Source: Helicobacter cynogastricus
Lineage (GTDB): Bacteria; Campylobacterota; Campylobacteria; Campylobacterales; Helicobacteraceae
Direction of reading: 5' to 3'
Length of the DNA stretch: 64,000 bases
Assembly (NCBI RefSeq): GCF_900197855.1
Contig: NZ_FZMQ01000017.1
Location: 62,001 to 126,000 of the forward strand
A program made the position numbers and the translations under genes. Positions 1-8,659 of this stretch are shown here, in pieces; positions within the stretch are counted from its first letter, which is position 1, and each line of letters starts with the position of its first letter. The notes below the pieces were generated by a model. It saw only the letters and a list, made by a program, of their open reading frames with translations, was not told the DNA's origin and ran no database searches.

Positions 1-133
1 AATCCGCTTCTTTGGGATCGCCACTCTCTTCATAACCCACTTTATGAAGCTCGCTTAAGAGATGTTGGCTATCCCGGGTGTTCATCGCACAACCCATCGT
101 TTCAATATAAACTTTTTTAGCAGCACCTTTCAT
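1..133 (-). CDS. miaB: tRNA-2-methylthio-N6-dimethylallyladenosine synthase MiaB, N-terminal part (cut by window edge)
   Basis: Only the first 44 codons are present. They read as the start of the UPF0004 domain of MiaB, a radical-SAM enzyme that adds a methylthio group to i6A37 of tRNAs reading codons that begin with U. The motif YIETMGCAMN carries the first cysteine of the auxiliary [4Fe-4S] cluster. The start is the ATG at 131-133, preceded on the minus strand by an AGGAG box. It lies 8 bases downstream of the HP0268-like gene, which fits one leftward operon, and H. pylori has the same gene order as I remember it. The radical-SAM and TRAM domains would lie outside the window. Confidence 0.9.
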   Translation of the reverse strand, partial: MKGAAKKVYIETMGCAMNTRDSQHLLSELHKVGYEESGDPKEAD

Positions 134-141
134 GGCAACTC

Positions 142-390
142 CTAAATGAAATGCAAGGCGTAAAGGAAATCCTTAGCATCCGTGCTGATTTTGACCTCAA
201 AAAGACAGACCCTATAGCCCTTTTTCTCCAAAGAAGCCAACATAGCTAGCATGTCTTTATGGGGATTACTCCCAGAAAAGTAAAAAACACACTCCCCATG
301 TTCATGCTTTTTGACAATGTCCTCTAAGGGCAACTTGGGCATCTTTTTTGCGTCATCTTTTAAACTCTGTCTAGCTAATTGCAATTCCAT
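142..390 (-). CDS. HP0268-like small SMR-fold nuclease
   Basis: This 82-residue soluble protein resembles H. pylori HP0268, which is described as a small SMR-like protein with nicking-endonuclease and purine-specific ribonuclease activity. The matching parts are the central FYFSGSNPHKDML segment and the C-terminal STDAKDFLYALH segment. There is no signal peptide or membrane segment. The ATG at 388-390 has a GAGG box just upstream. It lies between the amidohydrolase gene and miaB on the same strand with short gaps, so co-transcription is likely. The family match is from memory; the nuclease role here is inferred. Confidence 0.75.
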   Translation of the reverse strand: MELQLARQSLKDDAKKMPKLPLEDIVKKHEHGECVFYFSGSNPHKDMLAMLASLEKKGYRVCLFEVKISTDAKDFLYALHFI

Positions 391-432
391 GGTAAACCTC
401 TTGTGAAAATTTTTATTTTAGCTTAAATTGGC

Positions 433-1674
433 TTAAAACACTTGGCATCCCTGAATATAAAGGGCGCGCGCTTTTTTAGCCCTCACCATGCCCAAAACAA
501 TCTCTAGGGGTGTGTTTACCTTTGTGAAAGGGAAAACGCTCAGATCAGCCACTTTGCCCACTTCCAAACTCCCATTACTCAAGCCCAAAGCTTGACTGGC
601 ATGTCTTGTGCAACCTAGTAAAAGTTCTAAGGCGTTGTCTTCTAAATTACCCGGCAGAGTAAAAAGAGCATAACCTAACTCTTCTAAGAGATCGATATCC
701 ATGTTGGAGCTTTTGCCATCTGTAGCAAGGGCATAGGGGATTTGTGCGGTGCGCAAGAGTGTAAGATCAAGCAATTGTCCGCTTAAGAGGCGATTAGACC
801 TAGGGCAGGTGATCACATGGACTTGTGCGGCGATCTTTTTGGCATGTTGGAAATGCTCAGGGCGGGCAAAAAGGGCGTGCACTAATAAAAGATGTCTTTT
901 GCTAAAGAGATCTAAGAAATCCTGCGCACTCTCATAAGAGTACACAGGGTGTTGCACGCGCAAGATGTCAGAAAAAAAATGCCCAAACCAACCTTGTTTA
1001 CTCTCCAACCATTCTAATTCAGGTTTGGACTCCAAAAAATGCGCCGAAATGGGGGTTTTAAGATCGATCTTATCGAGCACTCTTTGGGCCAATGTTTTAT
1101 GCACAGAATAGGGGGCGTGGATGGCAATAGCCGGGATAAAATGCGCGCTTGCGTGTTGTTTGGATAAGGCACATCGGCGCTCAAAATCTGCTAAATTTTG
1201 CTCTAGTGCGTGAGGGGTGCTCCCAATCAACTCATCAAAGAAAACCACCCTTAAAGGCGTGCGCGCTAAAGTCTCTCTTTCTAAACCATGACTACTAATA
1301 GCCCCCACACTCCCCACTCCACTGCGCAACTGGACGCGGATAGCTTGTTGGATGTGTCTATCTAATCCCTTAAACACACTCTCACGATGGCGCATCACAC
1401 TGGTAAGCCACCCCTCAAACCCGCCCCCATATTTAAAAGTGTTCTTATGACCGGAAAACTCAAAATGAATATGTGGATTGACTAATGCAGGGAGCAAAGC
1501 ACAATGGCGGTAAAACTTTAAGGGAGCATTAGGATAGGTGCGGCGCAGAGTTTCTAATTTACCTATGTCCACAATGTGCCCAGAGGCTAGCGCCACTGCG
1601 CCATTCTCCCACACGCTAAAGGCATTATCACAACTAACTAGCGCGCTTGCCCCAATGATCTTAAGATTATCCAT
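433..1674 (-). CDS. Amidohydrolase, probable aminofutalosine deaminase (futalosine menaquinone pathway)
   Basis: A 413-residue metal-dependent hydrolase of the chlorohydrolase/TRZ type. Visible zinc-site features are the N-terminal HIHFEFSG, then AIHAPYSVH, a later HALFARPEH and an aspartate in ATDGKSSN. H. pylori HP0267, the apparent orthologue, is known as a 6-amino-6-deoxyfutalosine deaminase. That enzyme opens the alternative menaquinone pathway used by Helicobacter, which lacks the classical Men route. The start codon overlaps the end of the upstream dihydroorotase-like gene by 8 bases, which indicates translational coupling. The substrate is inferred from orthology; a 5-methylthioadenosine deaminase-like activity is the main alternative. 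Confidence 0.8.
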   Translation of the reverse strand: MDNLKIIGASALVSCDNAFSVWENGAVALASGHIVDIGKLETLRRTYPNAPLKFYRHCALLPALVNPHIHFEFSGHKNTFKYGGGFEGWLTSVMRHRESVFKGLDRHIQQAIRVQLRSGVGSVGAISSHGLERETLARTPLRVVFFDELIGSTPHALEQNLADFERRCALSKQHASAHFIPAIAIHAPYSVHKTLAQRVLDKIDLKTPISAHFLESKPELEWLESKQGWFGHFFSDILRVQHPVYSYESAQDFLDLFSKRHLLLVHALFARPEHFQHAKKIAAQVHVITCPRSNRLLSGQLLDLTLLRTAQIPYALATDGKSSNMDIDLLEELGYALFTLPGNLEDNALELLLGCTRHASQALGLSNGSLEVGKVADLSVFPFTKVNTPLEIVLGMVRAKKARALYIQGCQVF

Positions 1675-2926
1675 GCCAGATTATCCGATCTAAAGAAATC
1701 ACAGCGTCCACATGCCCCTCTAAAACTTGATGATGGTAAATGCTTGCCGGATTATCCACACGGGTTTTACCCTCTAAATCCACTAGCATTAAGCGGGCTT
1801 GTTTTCCCAATGCCACCTCTCCACAATCCAAGCCCAAAAACTGCGCTGGATTGCGTGCGCTCAGTTCTAACAATCTTTCCAAACTAATACAGCCGGTTTT
1901 GACCAAATGGGTATAAGCCAAGGGGAAAAAGGCATCAATGCTATTCATGCCAAAAGGCGCATCCTCGAAAATATGCATGCTAGGAGAATGCGTATAGTGT
2001 AAAGAAGTGAGAATATCAATCCCCTCTTCAAGCAACTCGCGCAGGGCATTTTGGTGTTCTTTGGGTTTGAGGGGGGGGAGAATCTTAGTGCGGGTGTCAT
2101 AATGCGCATAAATGCTCTCATCTAAAATCAAATGGTGCAAGGGGGTTTGTACCCAAATGGGAGCTCCCAAATTTTTAAAGCCTTTGAGAATCTCAAAGGC
2201 TTCTAGCTCCACCACGCTATCTAGCAAGAGGGGAAGCTGTGTATGTAGTGCCATTGCGCCGTATTTGCCCACCTCTTTAATTTGAATGAGAGGGCTCACG
2301 CTGGGCAAGCCTAGTTGATAAGATAGGGGGGTTTGATCCATGATGCCTAAACTAAAACGCCCTTCATAGCCCCGCACGCCACAAACAAGCTTAAGATTTA
2401 ACATGCGCGCATAATCTAGCGCAGGGAGAAGTTTTTGCCCCTCTAAATTGTAAATGTAAAGACAAGTTGGAGTGTGGGGGGGGAGCTTGGCACATAGCAG
2501 AGCAAGGCTTTCTAGGCGTTGCTCTGAATCAAGGGGGTGTAGACAAATCATGTCTTTAAGTCTAATGGCCTCTTGCATCGCCCCAAATTCTAGCGGGCTT
2601 AAGGGCGTGTCTTCGCTCTGTGCGAGCTTTAAGGGCTCCATGTCCGCTTCTTTGAGAGAATAAAGAGGAGTTAAAGGGATAGCCATTAAGCTCCCCACAC
2701 CTCCCTTGTAGGCTTGATTTTTAAGATGAGTGTAAGTGGTGGCATCGCGCCTGTGCAAAAAAACCCCTAAATCAATGAGACTTGGTAATAGTGCCCTACC
2801 CCTACAATCAATCACCTCTTCGCTTGCGCCTGCTTGGAGATGATGCGCTATTTCTACAATAACACCCCTCTCTATGCGCACACAAGACCGCTCCCCTGCA
2901 TTCAAGCTAGCGTTGTTTAATAGCAT
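1667..2926 (-). CDS. Dihydroorotase-like protein (PyrC homologue, probably non-catalytic)
   Basis: The 419-residue chain follows the dihydroorotase layout: an N-terminal beta segment, VIDCRGRALLPSLIDLG, a middle barrel, and a late segment with ILPPLKP and a C-terminal NPAQFLGL. Two metal-site signatures are eroded. The usual HxH after PSLID reads GVFLH, and the usual TDHAPH region reads TSLHYTHSP. Such proteins often act as the non-catalytic partner of aspartate carbamoyltransferase. I chose the ATG at 2924-2926 because AAGGGA lies just before it and H. pylori HP0266 starts at the matching MLL; a longer reading from 2947 would overlap ccdA. It lies between ccdA and the amidohydrolase on the same strand. 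Confidence 0.75.
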   Translation of the reverse strand: MLLNNASLNAGERSCVRIERGVIVEIAHHLQAGASEEVIDCRGRALLPSLIDLGVFLHRRDATTYTHLKNQAYKGGVGSLMAIPLTPLYSLKEADMEPLKLAQSEDTPLSPLEFGAMQEAIRLKDMICLHPLDSEQRLESLALLCAKLPPHTPTCLYIYNLEGQKLLPALDYARMLNLKLVCGVRGYEGRFSLGIMDQTPLSYQLGLPSVSPLIQIKEVGKYGAMALHTQLPLLLDSVVELEAFEILKGFKNLGAPIWVQTPLHHLILDESIYAHYDTRTKILPPLKPKEHQNALRELLEEGIDILTSLHYTHSPSMHIFEDAPFGMNSIDAFFPLAYTHLVKTGCISLERLLELSARNPAQFLGLDCGEVALGKQARLMLVDLEGKTRVDNPASIYHHQVLEGHVDAVISLDRIIWHG

Positions 2927-2934
2927 TAATTCCC

Positions 2935-3660
2935 TTAAGACAACCATGTGCTCAAATCTTGCATTTTCCCACTTAAGATCAACGCGCCCATCACCACCAA
3001 CACCACACCGGCTACAACCTCCACCGCGCGCCCATGTTTTTTTAGATTTTTAAGCAAGCCTAGCGACTTCTCTAACATCAAAGCTACAAGCAACCAAGGG
3101 ATTGCAAAACCCACAATAAAAACTCCTAAAAGAGTTAGACCATAAGCTTGTTCTGCGCCACTCAAAAGTACAATGCTTGTAAAGATAGGTCCAATGCATG
3201 GAGTCCAACCCAAGGCAAAACACATGCCTAAGATAAAGGGCAAACAATGGCGCAAAATGGGGTTCTTGGGGGCAAGAGCAAGATTGAGAGTTTTGGAGGA
3301 ATAAAGAAAATTCCAGCGTAAAACTCCCAAAAAATGCAAACCAAAGAGCAACACAATGAGCCCTGCCCCCACGCGCACCCACAGATTCCCCAAGAAGTTG
3401 TGCAAGATTTTAGCCATAGAGGCCCCTAAAATCCAAAAGACTAGACCAAAGCCTAGCACGAAAAAACCCGCATTGAGCAAGACTCCAAAACGATTGACCG
3501 ATCCGCTTTTAATATCCTCAAGAGACCTTTGAGAAATGTAAGAGAGATAGGCAGGAATGAGGGGAAGCACACAGGGGCTTAAGAAAGCTAACACCCCCGC
3601 TAAAAAAGAGGCCAAAAGGGGGGTTTGATCAAAAATAGATAGGAGATTACTCTCTAGCAT
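2935..3660 (-). CDS. ccdA: Cytochrome c biogenesis thiol-disulfide transporter CcdA
   Basis: A 241-residue inner-membrane protein with about six hydrophobic helices. It has the DsbD-transmembrane-family signatures FLSPCVLPLIPAYLSY near residue 25 and FALGWTPCIGPIF near residue 150. The two cysteines of these motifs pass electrons across the membrane to periplasmic thioredoxin-like proteins, which keep apocytochrome c haem sites reduced. The length fits the short CcdA form rather than full DsbD. It is the first gene of the leftward run ending in miaB. It diverges from the rhpA gene, with 86 bases between the two starts. Confidence 0.9.
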   Translation of the reverse strand: MLESNLLSIFDQTPLLASFLAGVLAFLSPCVLPLIPAYLSYISQRSLEDIKSGSVNRFGVLLNAGFFVLGFGLVFWILGASMAKILHNFLGNLWVRVGAGLIVLLFGLHFLGVLRWNFLYSSKTLNLALAPKNPILRHCLPFILGMCFALGWTPCIGPIFTSIVLLSGAEQAYGLTLLGVFIVGFAIPWLLVALMLEKSLGLLKNLKKHGRAVEVVAGVVLVVMGALILSGKMQDLSTWLS

Positions 3661-3684
3661 GGGCGATCCTAAGATATTTCGTGT

Positions 3685-3690
3685 TATAAT
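3685..3690 (+). promoter_or_regulatory. Extended -10 promoter element for rhpA
   Basis: A perfect TATAAT preceded by TGT, the extended -10 form common in Helicobacter housekeeping promoters. It lies about 57 bases before the rhpA start codon and would give a leader of about 50 bases. No convincing -35 box is seen, which is normal in this genus. Confidence 0.65.
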
Positions 3691-3746
3691 AGCGCGAGTT
3701 TTCTAAAGGAATCCCCCATACACCACCATAAAAGGTTGTCTTCTCC

Positions 3747-5156
3747 ATGCCAACACAGCAGAATGTAGAAAATTTAAGTCCACAAGAAACCTCTGTTGTG
3801 GGTTTTAAAGACTTAGGATTGCATCCTAGGATTTTAAAATCCATTGCTGAGGCCGGGTTTGTCCAGCCTAGTCCCATTCAAGAAAAAGCAATTCCTGTGA
3901 TTTTGCAAGGGCGCGATGTGATTGCCCAAGCCCAAACAGGCACGGGCAAAACCGCCGCGTTTGCTCTGCCCATTATCCACAATCTTAAAAACGATCGCAG
4001 TGTAGAAGCACTTATCATCACCCCCACTAGGGAACTAGCCATGCAAATCAGCGATGAGATTTTTAGATTGGGTAAGAGCTCACGCACCCGCACCATTTGT
4101 ATTTATGGAGGGCAGAGTATCCGCAAACAATGCGAATTGTTGGAAAGACATCCCCAAGTAATGATCGCAACTCCCGGACGGCTTTTAGATCATCTCAAAA
4201 ATAAGCGACTCAAGCATTTTAACCCTAAAGTTGTTGTCTTAGATGAAAGCGATGAGATGTTGGACATGGGCTTTTTGGACGACATTGAGGAAATTTTTGA
4301 TTATCTGCCCAATGACGCACAAATTCTACTTTTCTCAGCCACAATGCCCCCGCCTATCAAAGATCTAGCCAATAAAATCCTACAAAATCCCGCTTCTATT
4401 CACATCGCCCCAGCTAACATCACTAACGCGGACATTTCTCAACGCTTTTATGTGATCAACGAACACGAACGCAATGAAGCTATCATGCGTTTGCTTGATA
4501 AAGAAAATCACACTAAGAGCATTATTTTTATGCGCATGAAGCGCGAAGTTGATGAGTTGCACCATTTCTTAGTGGAAAGAGGCTATAAGACAACGCCACT
4601 GCATGGAGATATGGAACAACGCGCGCGCCAAGAGTCCATTAAGGCTTTTAAGTCTAAACACGCCGATGTGCTGGTCGCTACCGATGTGGCTAGTCGCGGG
4701 TTAGATATTAGCGATGTGAGCCATGTATTTAACTATCATTTACCCCTAAATACAGAGAGCTATATCCATCGCATCGGGCGCACGGGTAGGGCAGGCAAAA
4801 AGGGCATAGCCATCACTTTGGTAACCCCCTTGGAGTATAAAGAATTACAACGCATGCAAAAGGAAATCGACTCCACTATCGAGCTTTATGAGATTCCAGA
4901 CATGAATGAGGATCGCCTAGTGCGCTCGCTTTCCAAAGTGGAAGTTGATGAGGAAGTTGTGAGTTTATATGAGCGACTTATGGAGCAATTTGAACCTGCG
5001 CAACTGACCTTAAAGCTTTTAAGTTTGCAGTTTAAAAGTCAAAAAATTAGCAAAGAGGACTTCCTAAGCCCCTCCAAATCTGAGCACAAAACTTTCCGCA
5101 AACGCTCCTCGCATTCTAAACCCCGCCACACTCCACGACAGAGTAGACAAAGGTAG
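3747..5156 (+). CDS. rhpA: DEAD-box RNA helicase RhpA
   Basis: A 469-residue DEAD-box helicase that in H. pylori is the only such helicase and works with RNase J in RNA decay. The motifs run in order: the Q motif before PIQEKAIPV, Walker A AQTGTGKT, PTRELAMQ, motif II DESD at about residue 170, SATMPPP, then in the second RecA domain LVATDVASRGLD and HRIGRTGRAGK. Motif II has Ser where DEAD has Ala. I remember the same in the H. pylori protein, so I treat it as lineage-typical. The tail after about residue 430 is basic and Ser/Arg/His-rich, as expected of an RNA-binding extension. It heads a three-gene rightward cluster. Confidence 0.93.
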   Translation: MPTQQNVENLSPQETSVVGFKDLGLHPRILKSIAEAGFVQPSPIQEKAIPVILQGRDVIAQAQTGTGKTAAFALPIIHNLKNDRSVEALIITPTRELAMQISDEIFRLGKSSRTRTICIYGGQSIRKQCELLERHPQVMIATPGRLLDHLKNKRLKHFNPKVVVLDESDEMLDMGFLDDIEEIFDYLPNDAQILLFSATMPPPIKDLANKILQNPASIHIAPANITNADISQRFYVINEHERNEAIMRLLDKENHTKSIIFMRMKREVDELHHFLVERGYKTTPLHGDMEQRARQESIKAFKSKHADVLVATDVASRGLDISDVSHVFNYHLPLNTESYIHRIGRTGRAGKKGIAITLVTPLEYKELQRMQKEIDSTIELYEIPDMNEDRLVRSLSKVEVDEEVVSLYERLMEQFEPAQLTLKLLSLQFKSQKISKEDFLSPSKSEHKTFRKRSSHSKPRHTPRQSRQR

Positions 5157-5161
5157 CGCGT

Positions 5162-6256
5162 ATGCCCATCGATCTTAACGAACATCTCAAAAATAAGCAG
5201 GGCAATCAAAAACCCCAAGTCCCCAAAGAGCCCGATAAGACCCCATCTTCCTTTAAACCTGCCATGCCTCCAAACTTTTTTCAATCCAAACGATTCACTT
5301 CATTAGTGATTTTGGTTTTAATTGTGGTGATCTTGCTGATCGCCAAGCCCTTTATGATTATCCAATCTGGTGAAATAGGGATCAAAGTTACAGCCGGGAA
5401 ATACGATCCTCTCCCCTTGCAACCTGGAATCCATTTTTTCATCCCGCTTGTGCAAGATATTTTAGTGATCGATACGCGCGTGCGCACTATTAATTTTTCA
5501 CGCACAGAGGACATGGGGATAGTGGGGAAAAATCAGGGCATTTTTAGAAATGACGCGATCAATGTAATGGATTCTAGAGGGCTTACGGTTTCTATTGAAC
5601 TCACGGTACAATACCGCCTTAACTCACAAACTACCCCTCAAACTATTGCTACCTATGGTTTGAGTTGGGAACAAAAAATTATTAACCCAGTTGTGCGCGA
5701 TGTGGTGCGCTCAGTGGTGGGGCGTTATCCGGCTGAAGATTTGCCCATTAAACGCAATGAGATTGCAGCTCTGATCAATACAGACATCAATAAAGAGGTT
5801 TCTAAGTTGCCCAACGCGCCCGTAGAACTTAGCTCTATCCAACTAAGAGAAATCGTTTTACCCCAGAAGATTAAAGAACAGATCGAGAAAGTGCAAATTG
5901 CCCGTCAAGAATCTGAGCGGGTGAAATACGAGGTGGAAAAAGCCAAACAAGAAGCCCAAAAACTCGCTGCTTTGGCTAAGGGCGAGGCGGATGCTAATCG
6001 TATCAAGGCTCAAGGGGTAGCCGATGCTATCGTGATTGAAGCCAAAGCCAAATCAGCAGCTAATGCTAGCATTGGGCAGAGTTTGAGCGATAAGCTCTTG
6101 AGTTTGCGCCAAATTGAAGTGCAAGGGCAATTCAACGAAGCGCTCAAGAGTAATCAAAATGCCCAAATTTTCTTAGTGCCCGGAGGAGCTGTCCCCAATG
6201 TATGGCTAGATACTAAAAGTAAGCAAAAGGCTACAACACTAGGAGAGAAAAAATAG
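5162..6256 (+). CDS. SPFH / band 7 membrane protein (prohibitin-HflC type)
   Basis: A 364-residue protein with a cytoplasmic Pro-rich N-terminus, one membrane helix at about residues 45-62, and a band-7 domain starting at IIQSGEIGIKV. From about residue 240 there is a long Ala/Glu/Lys-rich coiled coil with ALAKGEADANRIKAQG, the standard repeat of prohibitin-like proteins. Family members form membrane rings that organise microdomains or protect FtsH substrates. It begins 5 bases after the rhpA stop and matches the gene that follows rhpA in H. pylori. The exact role is not visible from the sequence. Confidence 0.85.
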   Translation: MPIDLNEHLKNKQGNQKPQVPKEPDKTPSSFKPAMPPNFFQSKRFTSLVILVLIVVILLIAKPFMIIQSGEIGIKVTAGKYDPLPLQPGIHFFIPLVQDILVIDTRVRTINFSRTEDMGIVGKNQGIFRNDAINVMDSRGLTVSIELTVQYRLNSQTTPQTIATYGLSWEQKIINPVVRDVVRSVVGRYPAEDLPIKRNEIAALINTDINKEVSKLPNAPVELSSIQLREIVLPQKIKEQIEKVQIARQESERVKYEVEKAKQEAQKLAALAKGEADANRIKAQGVADAIVIEAKAKSAANASIGQSLSDKLLSLRQIEVQGQFNEALKSNQNAQIFLVPGGAVPNVWLDTKSKQKATTLGEKK

Positions 6257-6262
6257 TCTATC

Positions 6263-6787
6263 ATGGATATTAAGCAACATATCCTTGAGATACTTCAGTG
6301 TTTTTGGGAACAAGCCAGCCCCTTAGCTTTAGGCATTTTTGGAGCGCATTATGCGTTTTTTATTTTGTTATTCTGCATGGGGATTGCGATTAGAGGTGTG
6401 ATCTCTGCCTTTCTTTATGTGTTCTCTTTTCTTGTGTTATTTGGGGCCCCCTTTGTGGTGCATTATGCTACAGAAGCCTATTTTTATAAGATTAAAGCCA
6501 CAATTGAGCACGCTGCCGCACTTGTCTACACCCCCGCCTTTGTTGCACAAGTCAAAATCAAAAATGAAGGCCGACTTGCCCTAAGAAAATGTGTGTTGCG
6601 TTTGGATGTACAACAATCTTTCCACAACAAATTTCAAGAGATTCTCTCTCGCGTAATTTCGGCTAAAACCTATGTCAAAACCTTTAAAACTGCTTTAGCG
6701 CGCCAAGAGGAAGCGCGTTTTAACTGGAGCATTGATTCTTATCCTTACCGCAACCATGCTTTCAAACTTACGGCAAATTGTTATTAA
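6263..6787 (+). CDS. DUF2393 family inner-membrane protein
   Basis: A 174-residue protein with two hydrophobic segments at about residues 20-45 and 48-70, then a soluble domain starting LVYTPAFVAQVKIKNEG. The soluble part resembles the small beta-sandwich of DUF2393 proteins that follow the band-7 gene in epsilonproteobacteria. It starts 6 bases after the upstream stop, so it is almost certainly in the rhpA transcript. Its function is unknown; the pairing suggests a partner of the SPFH protein. Confidence 0.7.
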   Translation: MDIKQHILEILQCFWEQASPLALGIFGAHYAFFILLFCMGIAIRGVISAFLYVFSFLVLFGAPFVVHYATEAYFYKIKATIEHAAALVYTPAFVAQVKIKNEGRLALRKCVLRLDVQQSFHNKFQEILSRVISAKTYVKTFKTALARQEEARFNWSIDSYPYRNHAFKLTANCY

Positions 6788-6828
6788 AATGCGCTACACT
6801 TTTTAAAATTATTTAAAGGAGCTTTATT

Positions 6829-7398
6829 ATGAGGCGCGTTGCTTTGGCCCTTGCTACCACCCTTTTTCTAGTTGGGTGTGCTACTCAGCCTAAAAAACAA
6901 GTTTTTTTACAAAACATGCCTGCTTGGATGATAGAGGATCGGAGCATGTATGTAACTCAAGGGATTGATAGCTCTCATGTGATCAATGGGCAGGTAGAAC
7001 GATCGGAGGGGATTGCTAGAGAAAGGGCGCGTTTTCGTGTAGCAATTCATATTGCCAATAAGATCAAGGACATTTACACGGCAAGTCAGAACGCAGAACA
7101 AAAGCCTTTTGACGCAGAAATTTTTAAAGAAATTACCCGCGCCATTGCAGCGAGTTTAGATAAGGAAGTGCAATTAGGAGAGTATATCAACCCTAATAAC
7201 CATGAGGTCTTTATGCTAGTGCGCGTAGACGGATATAGTAGCGATCTCTTGGAAAGACGCTTGCTTGATATTAATACGCTCCATGCAGACACAATTAAAA
7301 AGATTATGGATCAAGTAAAAAAGATTTTTAATGATGTAGCCTTGTCCAAAGATGCGGCAACCCAGCATGATTTTACTAAGGAGGGGGGCGGACATTAG
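6829..7398 (+). CDS. Lpp20-like lipoprotein, copy 1
   Basis: A 189-residue lipoprotein. The N-terminus MRRVALALATTLFLVGCA is a signal peptide with a clear lipobox (LVGC). The mature part resembles the Helicobacter Lpp20 layout: PAWM...DRSMYVTQGI, a helix rich in Arg/Ala (ERARFRVAIHIANKI), and a late EVFMLVRVDGY strand. The family is surface or outer-membrane associated; the exact role is unknown. AAGGAG sits before the ATG. A near-identical copy follows fldA at 7971, and the two agree almost base for base from about 6871 to 7112, then diverge at the C-terminus. Confidence 0.75.
   Translation: MRRVALALATTLFLVGCATQPKKQVFLQNMPAWMIEDRSMYVTQGIDSSHVINGQVERSEGIARERARFRVAIHIANKIKDIYTASQNAEQKPFDAEIFKEITRAIAASLDKEVQLGEYINPNNHEVFMLVRVDGYSSDLLERRLLDINTLHADTIKKIMDQVKKIFNDVALSKDAATQHDFTKEGGGH
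6871..7112 (+). repeat. Direct repeat, left copy (lipoprotein gene core flanking fldA)
   Basis: This segment repeats at 8025-8266, offset by 1154 bases, with only a few substitutions. Weaker similarity extends on both sides, to roughly 6829-7222 here. The two copies are in the same orientation on either side of fldA. Confidence 0.85.
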
Positions 7399-7468
7399 GG
7401 CTTGATATTTTGCCAAAACTTGGCTAAAATTGGGTAGCACTTGATGCTAAATTTTATAAAGGACGGAC

Positions 7469-7960
7469 ATGGCAGTTGGAATTTTTTATGGCACAGATAG
7501 CGGGAATTCTGAAACTATTAGCAAGAAAATCTCAGAGAAGTTAGGTGGCGCGAAGGTTTTTGATGTTGCTAAGGCTTGTAAGGCTGATTTTGATGGTTTT
7601 AGCTCAGTTGTTTTGGTTGCTCCCACAGCCGGTGCGGGTGATTTACAAAGTGATTGGGAGGACTTCTTAAACACTTTGAGTGAGGCAGATTTTTCTAATA
7701 AGACTATTGCGCTCGTAGGTCTAGGGGATCAAGACACTTATTCAGAAACTTTTGCAGAGGGGATTTTTCATCTCTATGAAAAAGCTAAGGCGGGCAAAGT
7801 TGTGGGCTTCACTTCTACAGATGGCTATACTTTTGAGGCTTCTAAATCTGTGCAAGGTGGTAAATTTGTCGGTCTTGTGCTTGATGAGGACAATCAAGAC
7901 GATTTGACAGATGGGCGCATCCAAGCTTGGGTACAAGAAATCCAAGGCCAACTTGTCTAG
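7469..7960 (+). CDS. fldA: Flavodoxin FldA
   Basis: A 163-residue long-chain flavodoxin. The FMN phosphate-binding loop is [10 protein letters not shown] at residues 8-17; the flavin-contacting loops follow around [14 protein letters not shown] and [13 protein letters not shown]-like segments. In Helicobacter, flavodoxin accepts electrons from pyruvate:ferredoxin oxidoreductase and is essential in H. pylori. AAGGACG lies just before the ATG. It is unusual in being enclosed by two direct copies of the lipoprotein gene; the downstream copy begins only 10 bases after its stop. Confidence 0.95.
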   Translation: MAVGIFYGTDSGNSETISKKISEKLGGAKVFDVAKACKADFDGFSSVVLVAPTAGAGDLQSDWEDFLNTLSEADFSNKTIALVGLGDQDTYSETFAEGIFHLYEKAKAGKVVGFTSTDGYTFEASKSVQGGKFVGLVLDEDNQDDLTDGRIQAWVQEIQGQLV

Positions 7961-7970
7961 AGGTATATCA

Positions 7971-8531
7971 GTGGTAGTTGGCGCAAGAAGAGTTACTTTA
8001 GCCCTTGCCACTGCCCTTTTTTTGGTTGGATGTGCTACTCAGCCTAAAAAACAAGTTTTTTTACAGGACATGCCTGCTTGGATGATGGAAGATCGAAGCA
8101 TGTATGTAACTCAAGGGATTGATAGCTCTCATGTGATCAATGGGCAGGTAGAACGATCGGAGGGGATTGCTAGAGAAAGGGCGCGTTTTCGTGTAGCAAT
8201 TCATATTGCCAATAAGATCAAGGACATTTACACGGCAAGTCAGAACGCAGAACAAAAGCCTTTTGATACGGCAATTTTTACAGAAATCACTCAAGCCATC
8301 GCAGCGAGTTTAGATAAGGAAGTGCAATTAGGAGAATATATCAACCCTAATAACCATGAGGTTTTTATGCTAGTGCGAGTCAGTGATTATAACGCCACTC
8401 GTTTAAAGCAATTGCTCCAAGACATTGAAGTTTTAGACAACACCACAATCAATAATATCTTACGAGGTGTCAAAAAGGTTTTTGAGGAAGCCCTTAGTTA
8501 CGATGATGTAAGCGTGCCTCAGAGCATGTAG
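7971..8531 (+). CDS. Lpp20-like lipoprotein, copy 2
   Basis: A paralogue of the 6829 gene with the same lipobox (FLVGCATQ) and the same N-terminal 100 residues. Its last 50 residues are different and end at VSVPQSM. I chose the GTG at 7971 because AGAGG lies 7 bases before it and the reading aligns with the N-terminus of copy 1; the longer frame reaching back to 7911 runs inside fldA. No promoter is visible in the 10-base gap, so it should be transcribed from the fldA promoter. Mature parts of about 170 residues with different tails suggest recent duplication followed by divergence or recombination. Confidence 0.75.
   Translation: MVVGARRVTLALATALFLVGCATQPKKQVFLQDMPAWMMEDRSMYVTQGIDSSHVINGQVERSEGIARERARFRVAIHIANKIKDIYTASQNAEQKPFDTAIFTEITQAIAASLDKEVQLGEYINPNNHEVFMLVRVSDYNATRLKQLLQDIEVLDNTTINNILRGVKKVFEEALSYDDVSVPQSM
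8025..8266 (+). repeat. Direct repeat, right copy (lipoprotein gene core flanking fldA)
   Basis: The partner of 6871-7112. It encodes the conserved N-terminal domain of the second lipoprotein. The sharp drop in identity after position 8266 looks like the edge of a gene-conversion tract. Confidence 0.85.
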
Positions 8532-8659
8532 AGTGCTTATTTTGAGCTCTCGTGGCGCGTTCAGTTTAGCCCCACACCTTAATCGTTTAGATTTTTAAGC
8601 AATTTTAAGTTTGGTTGCGCTTGAATACCTCTTTGTTATCTAACAAACAAAGGAGTCTC

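Noticed and set aside
3050-3382. A 110-codon frame overlapping ccdA
   Set aside because: It lies in an alternative frame of a clear membrane-protein gene, with no start context and an implausible product.
4230-4250. DESD instead of DEAD in motif II of RhpA as a defect
   Set aside because: I recall the same residue in the H. pylori protein, and all other motifs are intact, so it is lineage-typical and not a sign of loss.
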